Positions 9,310-17,862 of a stretch of 64,000 nt of DNA are shown piece by piece; positions within the stretch are counted from its first letter, which is position 1, and the number at the start of each line of letters is the position of its first letter. A program made the position numbers and the translations under genes. Source of the stretch: Larkinella insperata (GTDB lineage: Bacteria > Bacteroidota > Bacteroidia > Cytophagales > Spirosomataceae). Location of the stretch: positions 682,001 to 746,000 of the forward strand of contig NZ_CP110973.1 of the NCBI RefSeq assembly GCF_026248825.1, in the 5' to 3' direction. Below the pieces are notes generated by a model. The model did not search any database. It was not told the DNA's origin and saw nothing but the letters and a program-made list of their open reading frames with translations.

Positions 9310-10278
9310 TCAATAACGGAAACGGGGGGTTCGAATAATGGGTTTTCGTCCAGACCGGGGTTCAGGAAGTGAATACGAAAGCAATATTTCGTGCGAAGTT
9401 GGGCTCTTAGCGTCGCGGTTACTTACCACGAAATCAAACGCATACCCAAACCGCAGGGAATTGTTGCGCAATAAACTGATGCCAGCCGTTGCGCTGAACG
9501 CATCCCCCTGACGGTATCCCAAACCGGCCCAGTAACGCTTATCGTACATGGCCAGCACGCTTACCTCCAGCGACGAAAACGTGCCATCGGTATTAAATTT
9601 ATAAATCGCCGACGGCATGAAATCAAGGGCGTAGTTCCATTCGTAACGGTACCCGGCCGTGATGTAGGCCGTTTGGTACAACGGGTTCTGCCCGATATCG
9701 GTTCCTACGGTATAGTCCGGTTGGTTGAGGTGTTTCATACTGGCCCCAACGTAATAGGTATCGGTGTTGTAATAAACCCCCGCTCCAATATCCGGTCTGG
9801 TCTGGTTGACCCGCCCGTTCTGAATCAGCGGATCTTCCGGATCGTTGGGCCGGAAACGGTCGTAGTTAATCGACCAGTTGTGCAACCCTGCTTCGGCGCC
9901 CAACGACAGCGTTCCTTTTTTCAGCGGTACCCGAAACGCGTAGGCAAGCTGCACTTTCTGAAATCCCTGCGGACCGAATGTTTCGTTGACCGCGTATAAC
10001 CCGACTCCACTCCGGATTTTGTTCAACGGCATGTTGAACGAAAAAAGTTGGGTACTGGGTGCTCCCCCTGCATCGTACGTGCCCTGATAAGCCAGGTATT
10101 GGGTTCGATGGACCAGTTGAAACCGGGTAACGCCCTCCGAGCCAACGGCGGCCGGGTTGTAATACACCGGATTAAATATGAACATACTGAACTGTGGGTC
10201 CTGATTTTGCGCTTCGACGGTTGAAGCCAATCCCATACCAACCACCAGCAATAAGACAGCGTATAACTTACGATTCAT
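9310..10278 (-). CDS. PorP/SprF family type IX secretion outer-membrane protein
   Basis: A 322-aa outer-membrane beta-barrel protein of the PorP/SprF family, which is associated with attachment and secretion of gliding adhesins and type IX substrates. The signal peptide ends at VEAQ (about residue 24). The family signature QDPQFSMFIFNPVYYNPAAVGSEG follows directly, then alternating aromatic strands such as GIGYRQGDAF-like and FGYAFDF segments. The C-terminus PIIRTPRFRY is typical. It lies directly downstream of the gldK region in chromosomal order but is separated from gldK by 263 bp, and has its own upstream -7 element. Confidence 0.93.
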   Translation of the reverse strand: MNRKLYAVLLLVVGMGLASTVEAQNQDPQFSMFIFNPVYYNPAAVGSEGVTRFQLVHRTQYLAYQGTYDAGGAPSTQLFSFNMPLNKIRSGVGLYAVNETFGPQGFQKVQLAYAFRVPLKKGTLSLGAEAGLHNWSINYDRFRPNDPEDPLIQNGRVNQTRPDIGAGVYYNTDTYYVGASMKHLNQPDYTVGTDIGQNPLYQTAYITAGYRYEWNYALDFMPSAIYKFNTDGTFSSLEVSVLAMYDKRYWAGLGYRQGDAFSATAGISLLRNNSLRFGYAFDFVVSNRDAKSPTSHEILLSYSLPEPRSGRKPIIRTPRFRY

Positions 10279-10402
10279 ATAATCTCAGACAAATCAACCG
10301 ATTATTTTCCGATAGCCATTCGAACGTTAAACTAAAAGAGCAACAATCTGTTCGGCGGCAAGACTACCAAAGCGGCATGTTACCTATTAAACGGAGTTTT
10401 TC

Positions 10403-10410
10403 CAAAAATA
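10403..10410 (-). promoter_or_regulatory. Bacteroidota -7 element upstream of porP/sprF gene
   Basis: Minus-strand TATTTTTG matches TAnnTTTG exactly, about 125 nt before the start codon. No good -33 TTTG is visible. Confidence 0.4.
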
Positions 10411-10440
10411 TTGGTATAAAAAGAGACAGTTTAAAACTAT

Positions 10441-10509
10441 AATTGCGCGGGTTGAATGATGCCAAGATTCCAGCGAAATCCGTGCCCTCTTCATTCAACC
10501 CGCGCAATT
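10441..10509. repeat. 19-bp perfect inverted repeat, 31-nt loop, between hemD and porP/sprF
   Basis: The arms aattgcgcgggttgaatga (10441-10459) and its exact complement (10491-10509) enclose 31 nt. It begins 27 nt after the hemD stop on the minus strand, upstream of the porP/sprF promoter. It could form a transcript-end hairpin or a cruciform. No strong T-tract follows on the minus strand, so it is not a canonical intrinsic terminator. Confidence 0.85.
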
Positions 10510-10536
10510 TCACGGCCCGGCAATGCAGCAATTGAT

Positions 10537-11322
10537 TTACTGATTGTTGGCCTGCTTTATGTAAATTTCCAGTGCACCCGCCATTGAGGGCGCGTTAGGC
10601 AAGGGAGCCTCAATGTCCAGAATAAAGCCCGCTTCGGATACTGCCCGCGCCGTGGTTGGACCAAAAGCCGCCATCCGAATGCCGTTCTGCTCAAAATCCG
10701 GGAAGTTGTGACGCAGCGCATTCACCCCCGACGGACTGAAAAACGCGATGATGTCGAACGACTTAATATCCAGATCCGATAAGTCGGCCGGAACGGTTTC
10801 ATACATGATGGCTTCGGTCAGGTGCAGACCACTGGTGTCCATGAAATCCGGAATGTCGTTACCCCGGATGTTGGAGCAGGGAAACAGAAACTTTTCGTTC
10901 TTGTGCTTCCGAATCAGGTCAAACAGGTCGGCGGCTGTTTTGTTGCCGGTGAAAATTTTCCGTTTGCGAATAACGATGTATTTCTGCAGGTAATTGGCCG
11001 TTTGCTCAGTTACACAGAAATACTTCATATCGGCCGGCATTTCCATCCGGGCTTCCTGACAAATTCGGAAGAAGTGATCGACGGCGTTACGGCTGGTGAA
11101 AATAATGGCCGTGTGGTCGAGGATGTTGATTTTCTGCTTTCGAAAGTCTTTGTAGGAGACGCCCTCGATCTGGATGAATGGGCGAAAATCAATTTGCAGG
11201 TTGTATTTACCGGCAATCTGAAAATAAGGTGAATTATTGTCGGCAGGTCGGGCTTGGGTTACTAAGATGCTGGCAACTTTTGTCAGCCTTTCCTGGTCGT
11301 ACTTCGCAGAAATCTCACTCAT
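10537..11322 (-). CDS. hemD: uroporphyrinogen-III synthase
   Basis: A 261-aa cytosolic enzyme that closes hydroxymethylbilane to uroporphyrinogen III in heme synthesis. The sequence is divergent, as usual for HemD, but shows the family pattern: ILVTQARP at the start, IIFTSRNAVDHFF near 95, the linker region CVTEQTANYL, then FLFPCSNIRGNDI, IAFFSPSGVNAL and AAFGPTTARAVSEAG near the C-terminus. The gene follows a DUF4271 membrane protein gene with a 40-bp gap, a neighbourhood common in Bacteroidota. Confidence 0.9.
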   Translation of the reverse strand: MSEISAKYDQERLTKVASILVTQARPADNNSPYFQIAGKYNLQIDFRPFIQIEGVSYKDFRKQKINILDHTAIIFTSRNAVDHFFRICQEARMEMPADMKYFCVTEQTANYLQKYIVIRKRKIFTGNKTAADLFDLIRKHKNEKFLFPCSNIRGNDIPDFMDTSGLHLTEAIMYETVPADLSDLDIKSFDIIAFFSPSGVNALRHNFPDFEQNGIRMAAFGPTTARAVSEAGFILDIEAPLPNAPSMAGALEIYIKQANNQ

Positions 11323-11362
11323 CGAATACCTCGCGTTTTGTGTTTAAATCTTGCCTAATTGG

Positions 11363-12517
11363 CTACAGGGCGAACCGCACCCCAATGGTTAACGGAATCA
11401 ATTCAACGATGCAAAGGTACGAAAATAAATAGAGATTTTTGACAACACCTTTGTTTGCAATCACAACATACAAGAGTGCCAATCGAAGTACGTAAAAGCT
11501 TACAAACGGCACCATCAGCCAGGTACTCGACCAGGTAGCGTTGACGGGTGTATTGGCGGAAAGAATGGCGACCAGAATGGCCCCCGCCGTAAAAAAAATT
11601 AGTGACGACTGAATGGCTTTGAAAAAATGCAGATTGACTACCTGTTCAAGCCGGTACAGCCCGCCAATGACGGCAATAAATACATACTTCGCCACCAGCA
11701 ACAGAAAGGCCAGTGCGCTTAGCTCAAAGAAGGTAACAATAAGGTCGAACAGGCTCTGTCCGCGCAACAGCAGTGCCCTCGACAGAAACAAATCAATGTT
11801 TTTGCTCTGAACGATCATGTACAGGTAGGCCGTTATGAAGCTTAGATTCAGCAAAAAGAGCAGATTGATGAGGCCGAGCGGGCGGTTAACCAGAAATAGT
11901 TCGTCCCGATCGGTTATGGACAGCAGATCCGTCAGATCAAAAAAGCGGATGAAGGCCCGGTGGTGAAAATTAAAAAGATAGGCGTTGAGGGCCGCAATAA
12001 ATAGCAGGCTTAACGTGAAGAAATTTGCGTAAGCCGACGGCCGGCGCGGCAGAATGCTCAGGCGGGTTTCGGCGGCTGCGACTTCTTTCTGAGCCGCTGA
12101 TTTAAGGTGCCCGATGAAAACCTGCTTATCGTCCACTCCCGGACTTCCGTGGACTGTCAGGAACAATTCGGGTTTGCGGTAGGCCCGGTATAAACTATCC
12201 AGATTCATGACCAGCCACTCGTTGGCGTTCAGCCTGCGCTTGAGGGCCGCATCAATAAACAGGTACCCGGTCTGGCGGGTTGAAATTAGGAGGTAGTACC
12301 GGCGGTTACTTTCGGCATCCAGAAAAAAGCTGACCGAATTGACCAGCGCGTGCTGTTCGTCAATGAAAGGCACGTAGGATTTATAGGTCTGATCATAGAC
12401 CAACCAGTCATTGCGGAAGTCGTGGACGGGAAAAAACTGTTGATTCGGTCCAACTCCCTGCGCCCTACTCCCCAAAGCCCACAGCAGCAACGTGGACACA
12501 ATCAAACAAAACCGCAC
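11363..12517 (-). CDS. DUF4271 integral membrane protein
   Basis: A 384-aa protein with a signal-like N-terminus (LLLWALGSRAQ), an extracytoplasmic region of about 140 residues, then about six to seven hydrophobic helices (from ANFFTLSLLFIAALNAYLF onward). The C-terminal part, with SFYVLRLALLYVVIANKG and YLCIVELIPL, matches the DUF4271 family as I know it. Its function is unknown; the constant pairing with hemD suggests a link to envelope or heme physiology, but that is inference. The start is a GTG (12515-12517) immediately downstream of an A/T-rich hairpin; no in-frame ATG is close. Confidence 0.82.
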   Translation of the reverse strand: MRFCLIVSTLLLWALGSRAQGVGPNQQFFPVHDFRNDWLVYDQTYKSYVPFIDEQHALVNSVSFFLDAESNRRYYLLISTRQTGYLFIDAALKRRLNANEWLVMNLDSLYRAYRKPELFLTVHGSPGVDDKQVFIGHLKSAAQKEVAAAETRLSILPRRPSAYANFFTLSLLFIAALNAYLFNFHHRAFIRFFDLTDLLSITDRDELFLVNRPLGLINLLFLLNLSFITAYLYMIVQSKNIDLFLSRALLLRGQSLFDLIVTFFELSALAFLLLVAKYVFIAVIGGLYRLEQVVNLHFFKAIQSSLIFFTAGAILVAILSANTPVNATWSSTWLMVPFVSFYVLRLALLYVVIANKGVVKNLYLFSYLCIVELIPLTIGVRFAL

Positions 12518-12581
12518 AAAAAAACAGAGTTATGAATGATGAGTTATGAACGATGCATTCATACTTCATCATTCATAACTC
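12518..12581 (-). terminator. long hairpin with T-tract downstream of sucD
   Basis: Perfect 16-bp arms (12527-12542 and 12566-12581) with a 23-nt loop are followed on the minus strand by a T7 run (12518-12524). This fits an intrinsic terminator after sucD, although it abuts the next gene's GTG. The arms are built from gagttatgaatgat-type micro-repeats seen in other gaps of the window. Confidence 0.6.
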
Positions 12582-12592
12582 ATCCCTTTATT

Positions 12593-13471
12593 TTAATTTT
12601 TTCCGAGTGCTTTCAGCATCGTTTCTCCGATCAGAGCGGGTGATTCAACAACGTGAATACCGCATTCGGCCATAATACGCATTTTAGCGGCTGCGGTATC
12701 GTCCGCTCCGCCAATGATGGCACCGGCGTGGCCCATCCGGCGGCCTTTGGGGGCGGTTTGTCCGGCGATGAAACCGACCACCGGCTTTTTGTTACCACTA
12801 GCCTTGATCCAGTGGGCGGCTTCCGCTTCCATACCCCCACCGATTTCACCGATCATCACGATTCCTTCGGTTTCCGGATCGTTCATCAGCAGTTCAACGG
12901 CTTCCCGCGTGGTTGTGCCGATGATGGGGTCCCCCCCGATACCGATGGCCGTCGTCTGGCCCAGTCCTACTTTTGAGAGTTGGTCAACGGCTTCGTAGGT
13001 CAGCGTACCGGATTTTGAGACAATACCGATGGTGCCTTTTTTGAAAATGAAGCCGGGCATAATTCCCACCTTGCACTCTTCGGACGTCATAACACCCGGG
13101 CAGTTAGGTCCAATCAGCCGTACATCTTTATCTTTCAGGTATTCTTTCGCTACCATCATATCCTTGGTCGGAATGCCTTCGGTGATGCAGATGATTACTT
13201 TAATTCCGGCATCCGCGGCTTCCATGATCGCATCGGCAGCAAACGCGGGTGGAACAAAAATAATCGAAACATCAGCCCCCGCCTTTTCAACGGCTTCCTT
13301 CACGGTGTTGAATACGGGCCGATCGAGATGCGTCTGTCCGCCTTTGCCCGGTGTCACACCGCCAACGACGTTTGTGCCATACTCAATCATCTGCTGAGCA
13401 TGAAATGACCCCTCAGAGCCCGTAAAGCCCTGTACGATAACCTTGGAATTCTTGTTAACTAATACGCTCAT
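12593..13471 (-). CDS. sucD: succinyl-CoA ligase, alpha subunit
   Basis: A 292-aa subunit that carries the phosphohistidine intermediate in the citric-acid-cycle conversion of succinyl-CoA to succinate with nucleotide formation. It shows the CoA-binding N-terminus ([35 protein letters not shown]), the GPNCPGV motif and the active-site His in GHAGAIIGG. Length and start are standard. The beta-subunit gene (sucC) is not in this window. A very good promoter lies upstream on the same strand. Confidence 0.97.
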   Translation of the reverse strand: MSVLVNKNSKVIVQGFTGSEGSFHAQQMIEYGTNVVGGVTPGKGGQTHLDRPVFNTVKEAVEKAGADVSIIFVPPAFAADAIMEAADAGIKVIICITEGIPTKDMMVAKEYLKDKDVRLIGPNCPGVMTSEECKVGIMPGFIFKKGTIGIVSKSGTLTYEAVDQLSKVGLGQTTAIGIGGDPIIGTTTREAVELLMNDPETEGIVMIGEIGGGMEAEAAHWIKASGNKKPVVGFIAGQTAPKGRRMGHAGAIIGGADDTAAAKMRIMAECGIHVVESPALIGETMLKALGKN

Positions 13472-13525
13472 GATGAATGGAAAGCTATGCTATGCGTGTG
13501 AAGGTATAAGCTTTTGGAACCGGCG

Positions 13526-13556
13526 CAAAAGTAGAGCGAAATGGGTAAAGAACAAA
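13526..13556 (-). promoter_or_regulatory. full Bacteroidota promoter for sucD
   Basis: On the minus strand, TTTG (13553-13556), a 19-nt spacer and TACTTTTG (13526-13533). Both boxes and the spacing match the Bacteroidota sigma-ABfr consensus. The predicted start of transcription lies about 50 nt upstream of the sucD ATG. Confidence 0.75.
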
Positions 13557-13610
13557 GTTAAGAGTGAAGAGTTAAGAATTAAGCGTTAAAAGAGCGGCCT
13601 TCAGCTCTTT
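13557..13610. repeat. gagttaagaatt-type micro-repeat and small hairpin
   Basis: Tandem, degenerate heptads (gttaagagtgaagagttaagaattaag) occupy 13557-13587. They are followed by a 7-bp hairpin, aaagagc (13589-13595) with gctcttt (13604-13610). The element lies in the divergent gap between sucD and the following membrane protein gene. Confidence 0.5.
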
Positions 13611-13671
13611 CCGCGCCGTGCGTAACGCTCAAGACTTTTGCCTTTTTCTTCTAAAAATTGTTATTTCCAGC

Positions 13672-14268
13672 ATGAACCTATCAAATATGCTTTCAGAGGC
13701 CGTGCTGGCTTTTACAGGAATTTGGGTCTTTTGGCGGTACTTTCAGGGGTTGAGTTGGTATAATCGAATTTTGTGGGGGCTTTTTTTAATGACCATTTCC
13801 ATGACGGCGCTGGTCGGAATTCTGAAATATGCTGGGGTTCAGAGCATCATTCCGCTGCATTATTCCCTGGAAACGCTGGCCGGTAGTCTGGGGGTAGTGT
13901 GCGTCATTGTCGGAGTCTGGGGAATTGTCCTAAAGCAGCAGATTCCAAAAAGCAGTTTCTTGATCACGATCTTGCTGGGAATCGGTTTGTTTCTTCTCTT
14001 GTTACTGAACCCGACGGTAGGCGCCTTTCGCGCTGTGGTTCCTTCTTTGGGGATGGTAATCGTTCTCCTAATCGCTTTTCTGGGCGTTATTCGCCGGGAT
14101 TCGCGCGCTTCCTGGATCGTGGTCGCCGTCATGATTCTGGCGCTGGCTACCCGCGTCGGCCGGTTAAATAATTTACCCATCCATCCAGCCGACTTTTATC
14201 ATTATACCCTTTCATTATCAATCCTTTGCTTCGGCAAATCCGTCAAGGGCCTGCGTGAGCAAATGTAG
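13672..14268 (+). CDS. small integral membrane protein, function unknown
   Basis: Not recognised. The 198-aa protein is almost entirely hydrophobic, with about six predicted helices (for example SFLITILLGIGLFLLLLL and SLGMVIVLLIAFLGVI). It resembles uncharacterised DUF6962-type membrane proteins of Bacteroidota in length and pattern, but I cannot confirm this. I chose the ATG at 13672; the frame extends 18 codons further upstream to 13618. dnaX follows 51 bp later on the same strand. Confidence 0.7.
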   Translation: MNLSNMLSEAVLAFTGIWVFWRYFQGLSWYNRILWGLFLMTISMTALVGILKYAGVQSIIPLHYSLETLAGSLGVVCVIVGVWGIVLKQQIPKSSFLITILLGIGLFLLLLLNPTVGAFRAVVPSLGMVIVLLIAFLGVIRRDSRASWIVVAVMILALATRVGRLNNLPIHPADFYHYTLSLSILCFGKSVKGLREQM

Positions 14269-14319
14269 CGGACGGAGATTTTAACCAGCAAGGTTCCAAC
14301 TTTTTGGCTAACTTGCACC

Positions 14320-16173
14320 ATGGATAATTTTGTTGTCTCGGCCCGAAAATACCGTCCGGCAACCTTCGACACCGTCGTCGGGCAGGCACACATAACGACT
14401 ACGCTTAAGAATGCGATTTTAACCAATCACCTGGCGCAGGCTTTTCTGTTTTGCGGACCGCGCGGGGTTGGAAAAACAACGTGTGCCCGCATCCTGGCTA
14501 AAACCATCAACTGCCAGAATCTGGGTAAAATTCAATCGGCGGATGCCGTCGAACCCTGCGATCAGTGCGAATCGTGCGTCAGCTTCAACCAGAACGCGTC
14601 GTTCAACATTCACGAACTGGATGCGGCTTCCAACAATTCGGTGGAAGACATCCGGAACCTGATTGACCAGGTGCGCTACCCACCCCAGTCGGGAAAATAC
14701 AAGATTTACATCATTGACGAGGTTCACATGCTCTCGCAGGCCGCTTTCAACGCGTTCCTGAAGACACTCGAAGAACCTCCCTCCTACGCCATTTTTATTC
14801 TGGCGACCACCGAGAAACACAAGATTCTGCCCACAATCCTGTCGCGCTGCCAGTTGTTTGATTTCAACCGGATCCAGCCCCGCGACATCAGCAATCACCT
14901 GGCCAATATTGCCCAGAAAGAAAGCATTCAGGCGGAATACGAAGCCCTCGAACTGATTGCCCAGAAAGCGGACGGCGGTTTGCGCGACGCCCTCTCGATG
15001 TTCGACCTGAACGTGACGTTTTCGGAAGACCGCATTTTGCGTTACAAGGAAGTGCTGGAAAACCTGCACATTCTGGATTACGACTATTACTTCCGGCTCA
15101 CCGACCTGCTGCTGGCGGCCAATCTGCCACAAAGCCTGCTGTTGTTCGACGAAATTCTGCGGAAAGGATTCGACGGTCATCAATTTATCGTCGGCCTGAG
15201 TGAGCATTTCCGGAATTTGCTGGTGTGCAAGGATGCGACTACTGTTGAGTTGCTTCAGGTTACCGAAACCATTCAGCAGAAATACCTGCAACAGGCCGCC
15301 GAAGCGCCCATGAGCTTTCTGCTGTCGGCGCTGAGCGTCGGAGCCCAGTGCGACATGAATTACAAGGCCGCTAAAAACCAGCGGCTGCACGTGGAAGTCT
15401 GCCTGATGAAGCTGGCGAATCTGCCGAACGTCCTTGATGTGTCGGCGCTACCGGCTTCGCCCGATCAATCGAACCAAAGCAATCCTCAACCTGCCGAGCG
15501 GGTTGAAAAAAAAAAGGACAGCTCACCTGACCACCAGCCCGTAAGTACAAACGGGACAAACGGAGCAGCGGCCCCCATCCCGTCGCATCCGGGTGAGCCT
15601 ACGAACGGTAATCACCTGAAAACGAACGGAAACGGCGCGGTAAAAACCGTTGCGGAGCGTCCTCCCGTTGTTGCCGAAATTCCCAAACCCGTCAGCAGCC
15701 GACTGCGCACGACAACCAATTTGGTTTCGATGGAGCGGCCGGCCCTGGTTGTGGATACTGGTGCGGCAACCGCTGTGGTTGAAGCGCCCGAACTGCCGAA
15801 AGTTGACAAACCGTTTATTTTCGAGCAGCTCAAAGGGGCCTGGAATACGTTTACCCGCCTGCGCGATCAGCAGGGTGGTTCGCAGACGGAGCAGGTGATG
15901 CTCAACCGGGAGTTTGTCCTCGACGGCACAACCATTCACATTGCCCTCGACAATTCCCTGCAGGTTGATTTGCTGAACGATTTGCGGCAGGATTTGCTCA
16001 CCTACCTCCGGCGGGAGTTGCAGAATAGCCAGATTCAGCTTGTTCATTCGGTTGCCGTGCAGGAGACGCGCCGGATGATCTACACTCCACAGGACAAATT
16101 CAATTACCTGGCCGAAAAAAACCCGGCCCTGCTGGAGTTGAAGCGGACACTGGGGCTGGATGTGGATTACTAA
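14320..16173 (+). CDS. dnaX: DNA polymerase III subunit gamma/tau
   Basis: The clamp-loader ATPase of the replicative polymerase, 617 aa. Visible features: Walker A GPRGVGKTT (about residues 46-54), a zinc site with Cys residues near 65-86 (EPCDQCESC), Walker B DEVHML, sensor-1 TTEKHK and the arginine-finger SRC motif (residue about 170). Domains I-III end near residue 370; a Pro/Asn-rich linker then leads to the tau-specific C-terminus. At 15506-15515 a run of ten A residues, read GAA AAA AAA AAG, sits in the linker. Slippage by one base either way meets a stop within 15 codons, so a gamma product is plausible. Confidence 0.96.
   Translation: MDNFVVSARKYRPATFDTVVGQAHITTTLKNAILTNHLAQAFLFCGPRGVGKTTCARILAKTINCQNLGKIQSADAVEPCDQCESCVSFNQNASFNIHELDAASNNSVEDIRNLIDQVRYPPQSGKYKIYIIDEVHMLSQAAFNAFLKTLEEPPSYAIFILATTEKHKILPTILSRCQLFDFNRIQPRDISNHLANIAQKESIQAEYEALELIAQKADGGLRDALSMFDLNVTFSEDRILRYKEVLENLHILDYDYYFRLTDLLLAANLPQSLLLFDEILRKGFDGHQFIVGLSEHFRNLLVCKDATTVELLQVTETIQQKYLQQAAEAPMSFLLSALSVGAQCDMNYKAAKNQRLHVEVCLMKLANLPNVLDVSALPASPDQSNQSNPQPAERVEKKKDSSPDHQPVSTNGTNGAAAPIPSHPGEPTNGNHLKTNGNGAVKTVAERPPVVAEIPKPVSSRLRTTTNLVSMERPALVVDTGAATAVVEAPELPKVDKPFIFEQLKGAWNTFTRLRDQQGGSQTEQVMLNREFVLDGTTIHIALDNSLQVDLLNDLRQDLLTYLRRELQNSQIQLVHSVAVQETRRMIYTPQDKFNYLAEKNPALLELKRTLGLDVDY
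15505..15544 (+). promoter_or_regulatory. candidate slippage / programmed frameshift site in dnaX
   Basis: A10 at 15506-15515 includes the heptamer A AAA AAG in the correct frame (15510-15516). The -1 frame reaches TGA at 15528-15530; the +1 frame reaches TAA at 15542-15544. Both would yield a protein of roughly 403-408 aa ending just after domain III. The same arrangement produces gamma in E. coli (frameshift) and Thermus thermophilus (polymerase slippage). Confidence 0.6.
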
Positions 16174-16196
16174 GAGTGACTTGGTTTAGAATTAGA

Positions 16197-16251
16197 ACGG
16201 CCTTCATCTATCCGACTCATTTAGGGAGGAATCGGGATCAATGAAGGCCGT
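16197..16251. repeat. 11-bp inverted repeat with long loop at convergent gene ends
   Basis: acggccttcat (16197-16207) pairs perfectly with atgaaggccgt (16241-16251) across 33 nt. A second, imperfect inner pairing (atccga with tcgggat) extends the hairpin. It lies between the ends of dnaX (+) and a lipoprotein gene (-) and may terminate both. Confidence 0.65.
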
Positions 16252-16260
16252 CGCCAAAAT

Positions 16261-16680
16261 TTACTTTTGGAAAGTAAGCGTAACTGGCTCTCCGTCTGCA
16301 GTTACCATCATCTGAAGCGTTTGCCCTGCTTCGTTCAACTGAATCCCCGCATCGCTCCGTTGCCCGTTGGCAACCATATAATATTTACCGCCGTCTTTTT
16401 CCCACTGGGCCGACTGCGATTGCGTCTGGCAGTCTGTTGACCCTTGTTGTTTGGGGGCAGATACCGTCAGGGTCAGCGTTTTTTCATCCGCCACAAATCG
16501 GGTGTCTTTGTAACAAGCCAGATTAGCAACATCGGCGGTTTGACCATTTGCCTGAAGCGTTTTCAAATACCACGAACCAATGATTGGGTCCTGGTTAGGT
16601 TGTGGATCATCATTTTTCTCTTTGCAGGAAAACTGAACGAGAGCAATAGCGAGCAAACCGGATAAAATGCGTGTTTTCAT
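16261..16680 (-). CDS. lipocalin-like lipoprotein
   Basis: A 139-aa probable lipoprotein. The signal peptide ends in VQFSC, which places the lipidated Cys at residue 19. The mature part opens with an acidic linker and then IIGSWYLKTLQANG, the G-x-W start typical of small lipocalin-like (DUF4923/lipocalin_4-type) Bacteroidota proteins, followed by beta-strand-rich sequence with two further Cys residues (LACYK and TDCQ) that could form a disulfide. Ligand and role are unknown. It is monocistronic and convergent with dnaX. Confidence 0.75.
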   Translation of the reverse strand: MKTRILSGLLAIALVQFSCKEKNDDPQPNQDPIIGSWYLKTLQANGQTADVANLACYKDTRFVADEKTLTLTVSAPKQQGSTDCQTQSQSAQWEKDGGKYYMVANGQRSDAGIQLNEAGQTLQMMVTADGEPVTLTFQK

Positions 16681-16863
16681 GGCGTTGACAGATTACATTT
16701 TGTGAATGGATAGACTGCCGCCTAACCCTCAACCGATCGGGCGTCAGTGGTAAGACAACGGCAAAGTTCCGGCAGAAACGGACTTCGCACAATCCACGAA
16801 AACCAGTAATTTACAGGTGATTGCTGCGAAAATCAGCGGTTTGAGAAGAAAATCAGGCAGCGT

Positions 16864-17850
16864 TTAAGCCGAAAAAACCTTCGCCGGATTATCCACCAGA
16901 AGCTGTTTCCACTCTTTCTGGGTGAATCCTTTTTTGTTTAATTCAGGCATCAGTCGCCGGAACAAAACCGTGTAATCCCGCCCAATGGAGCCGCCTTCGG
17001 GCTGGGCCGGATCGTACCAACCGGCATCGTGGGAAAGCAGGGTGCGGTGCAAAAGCCGGTTTTCTTTCATCAGCAGCAGGTTCTCCGCGTACTGCCCGAC
17101 GTTGCTGTCGTCCAGCCCATCCAGGCTTACCCAGGCTCCCTCCCGAACGGCGCGGGCGTAATGCACCATGTTCTGCCCCTGCGCATGAACCCAGACAAAG
17201 GCCGCCGGATCAACCCCTTCCTGCTTGAGCACGTCAATTTGCTCAAACGCCGGAACGTAAGGCCCCGTATGGGAGTAGATGGGCAGTCCGGTGCGCTTGT
17301 GCGTGCGGGCGGCTGCCGTAATCAGTTTGCGGTGTAAGTCCGATAGAGGGCCGGGATTCACGCCAATCTTCAGGAAAGCCGGTCGGATGCCGGTTCCGTC
17401 AATCCCGTTCTGAAATTCGGCCACCCAGCGGTCGGCCAGTTGGTCGGCGGTTTCGGTGCGCGCGTGGGCGGGCAGGTACTTGTCGTTCGACGCGCCGTAG
17501 TAGCCGGTGTTGGTCAGCAGTTGAACTCCCGATTTTTCAGATAATTCCTGCAGCAGCCGCGGATCCCGGCCCAGGTAAGCCGGTGTACACTCAACCAGCG
17601 TTCGGACGCCCAGTTGCCGCAGGGTTTGCAGATACGGAAGCATTTTTGCGACGACTACCGGGCGCTCCCAGCGATCTAAGCTGCTTTTATCCGCCCCGAT
17701 GAAATCGACCAGAATGTGTTCGTGAATGAGCGTCATGCCCAGTTCCGACGCCCGGATGCTCCCCCTAACGGTGTTAACCCGCGGTTTTGCCGCAAGAACC
17801 GACCCGAATCCGGCGGCTAACGAAGTTTTCAGGAAGGTCCGGCGTTTCAT
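16864..17850 (-). CDS. secreted phosphotriesterase-family metal-dependent hydrolase
   Basis: A 328-aa TIM-barrel hydrolase of the phosphotriesterase/lactonase-like amidohydrolase family. The N-terminus MKRRTFLKTSLAAGFGS looks like a Tat signal (twin Arg, RRTFLK). Metal-site residues are recognisable: HEHILVD near residue 42 (two His), FLKIGVN with the candidate bridging Lys near 160, YSHTGPY and HAQGQN (His residues), and LSHDAGWYDP (Asp). Substrate cannot be deduced: family members cleave lactones, esters or phosphotriesters. It begins 12 bp after the upstream TPR gene and is probably in the same operon. Confidence 0.82.
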   Translation of the reverse strand: MKRRTFLKTSLAAGFGSVLAAKPRVNTVRGSIRASELGMTLIHEHILVDFIGADKSSLDRWERPVVVAKMLPYLQTLRQLGVRTLVECTPAYLGRDPRLLQELSEKSGVQLLTNTGYYGASNDKYLPAHARTETADQLADRWVAEFQNGIDGTGIRPAFLKIGVNPGPLSDLHRKLITAAARTHKRTGLPIYSHTGPYVPAFEQIDVLKQEGVDPAAFVWVHAQGQNMVHYARAVREGAWVSLDGLDDSNVGQYAENLLLMKENRLLHRTLLSHDAGWYDPAQPEGGSIGRDYTVLFRRLMPELNKKGFTQKEWKQLLVDNPAKVFSA

Positions 17851-17862
17851 AGCAGTCGGCGA

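Noticed and set aside
14419..15390. 323-codon minus-strand frame inside dnaX
   Set aside because: Shadow frame; Gln/Val/Phe-rich composition typical of reverse-complement translation here.
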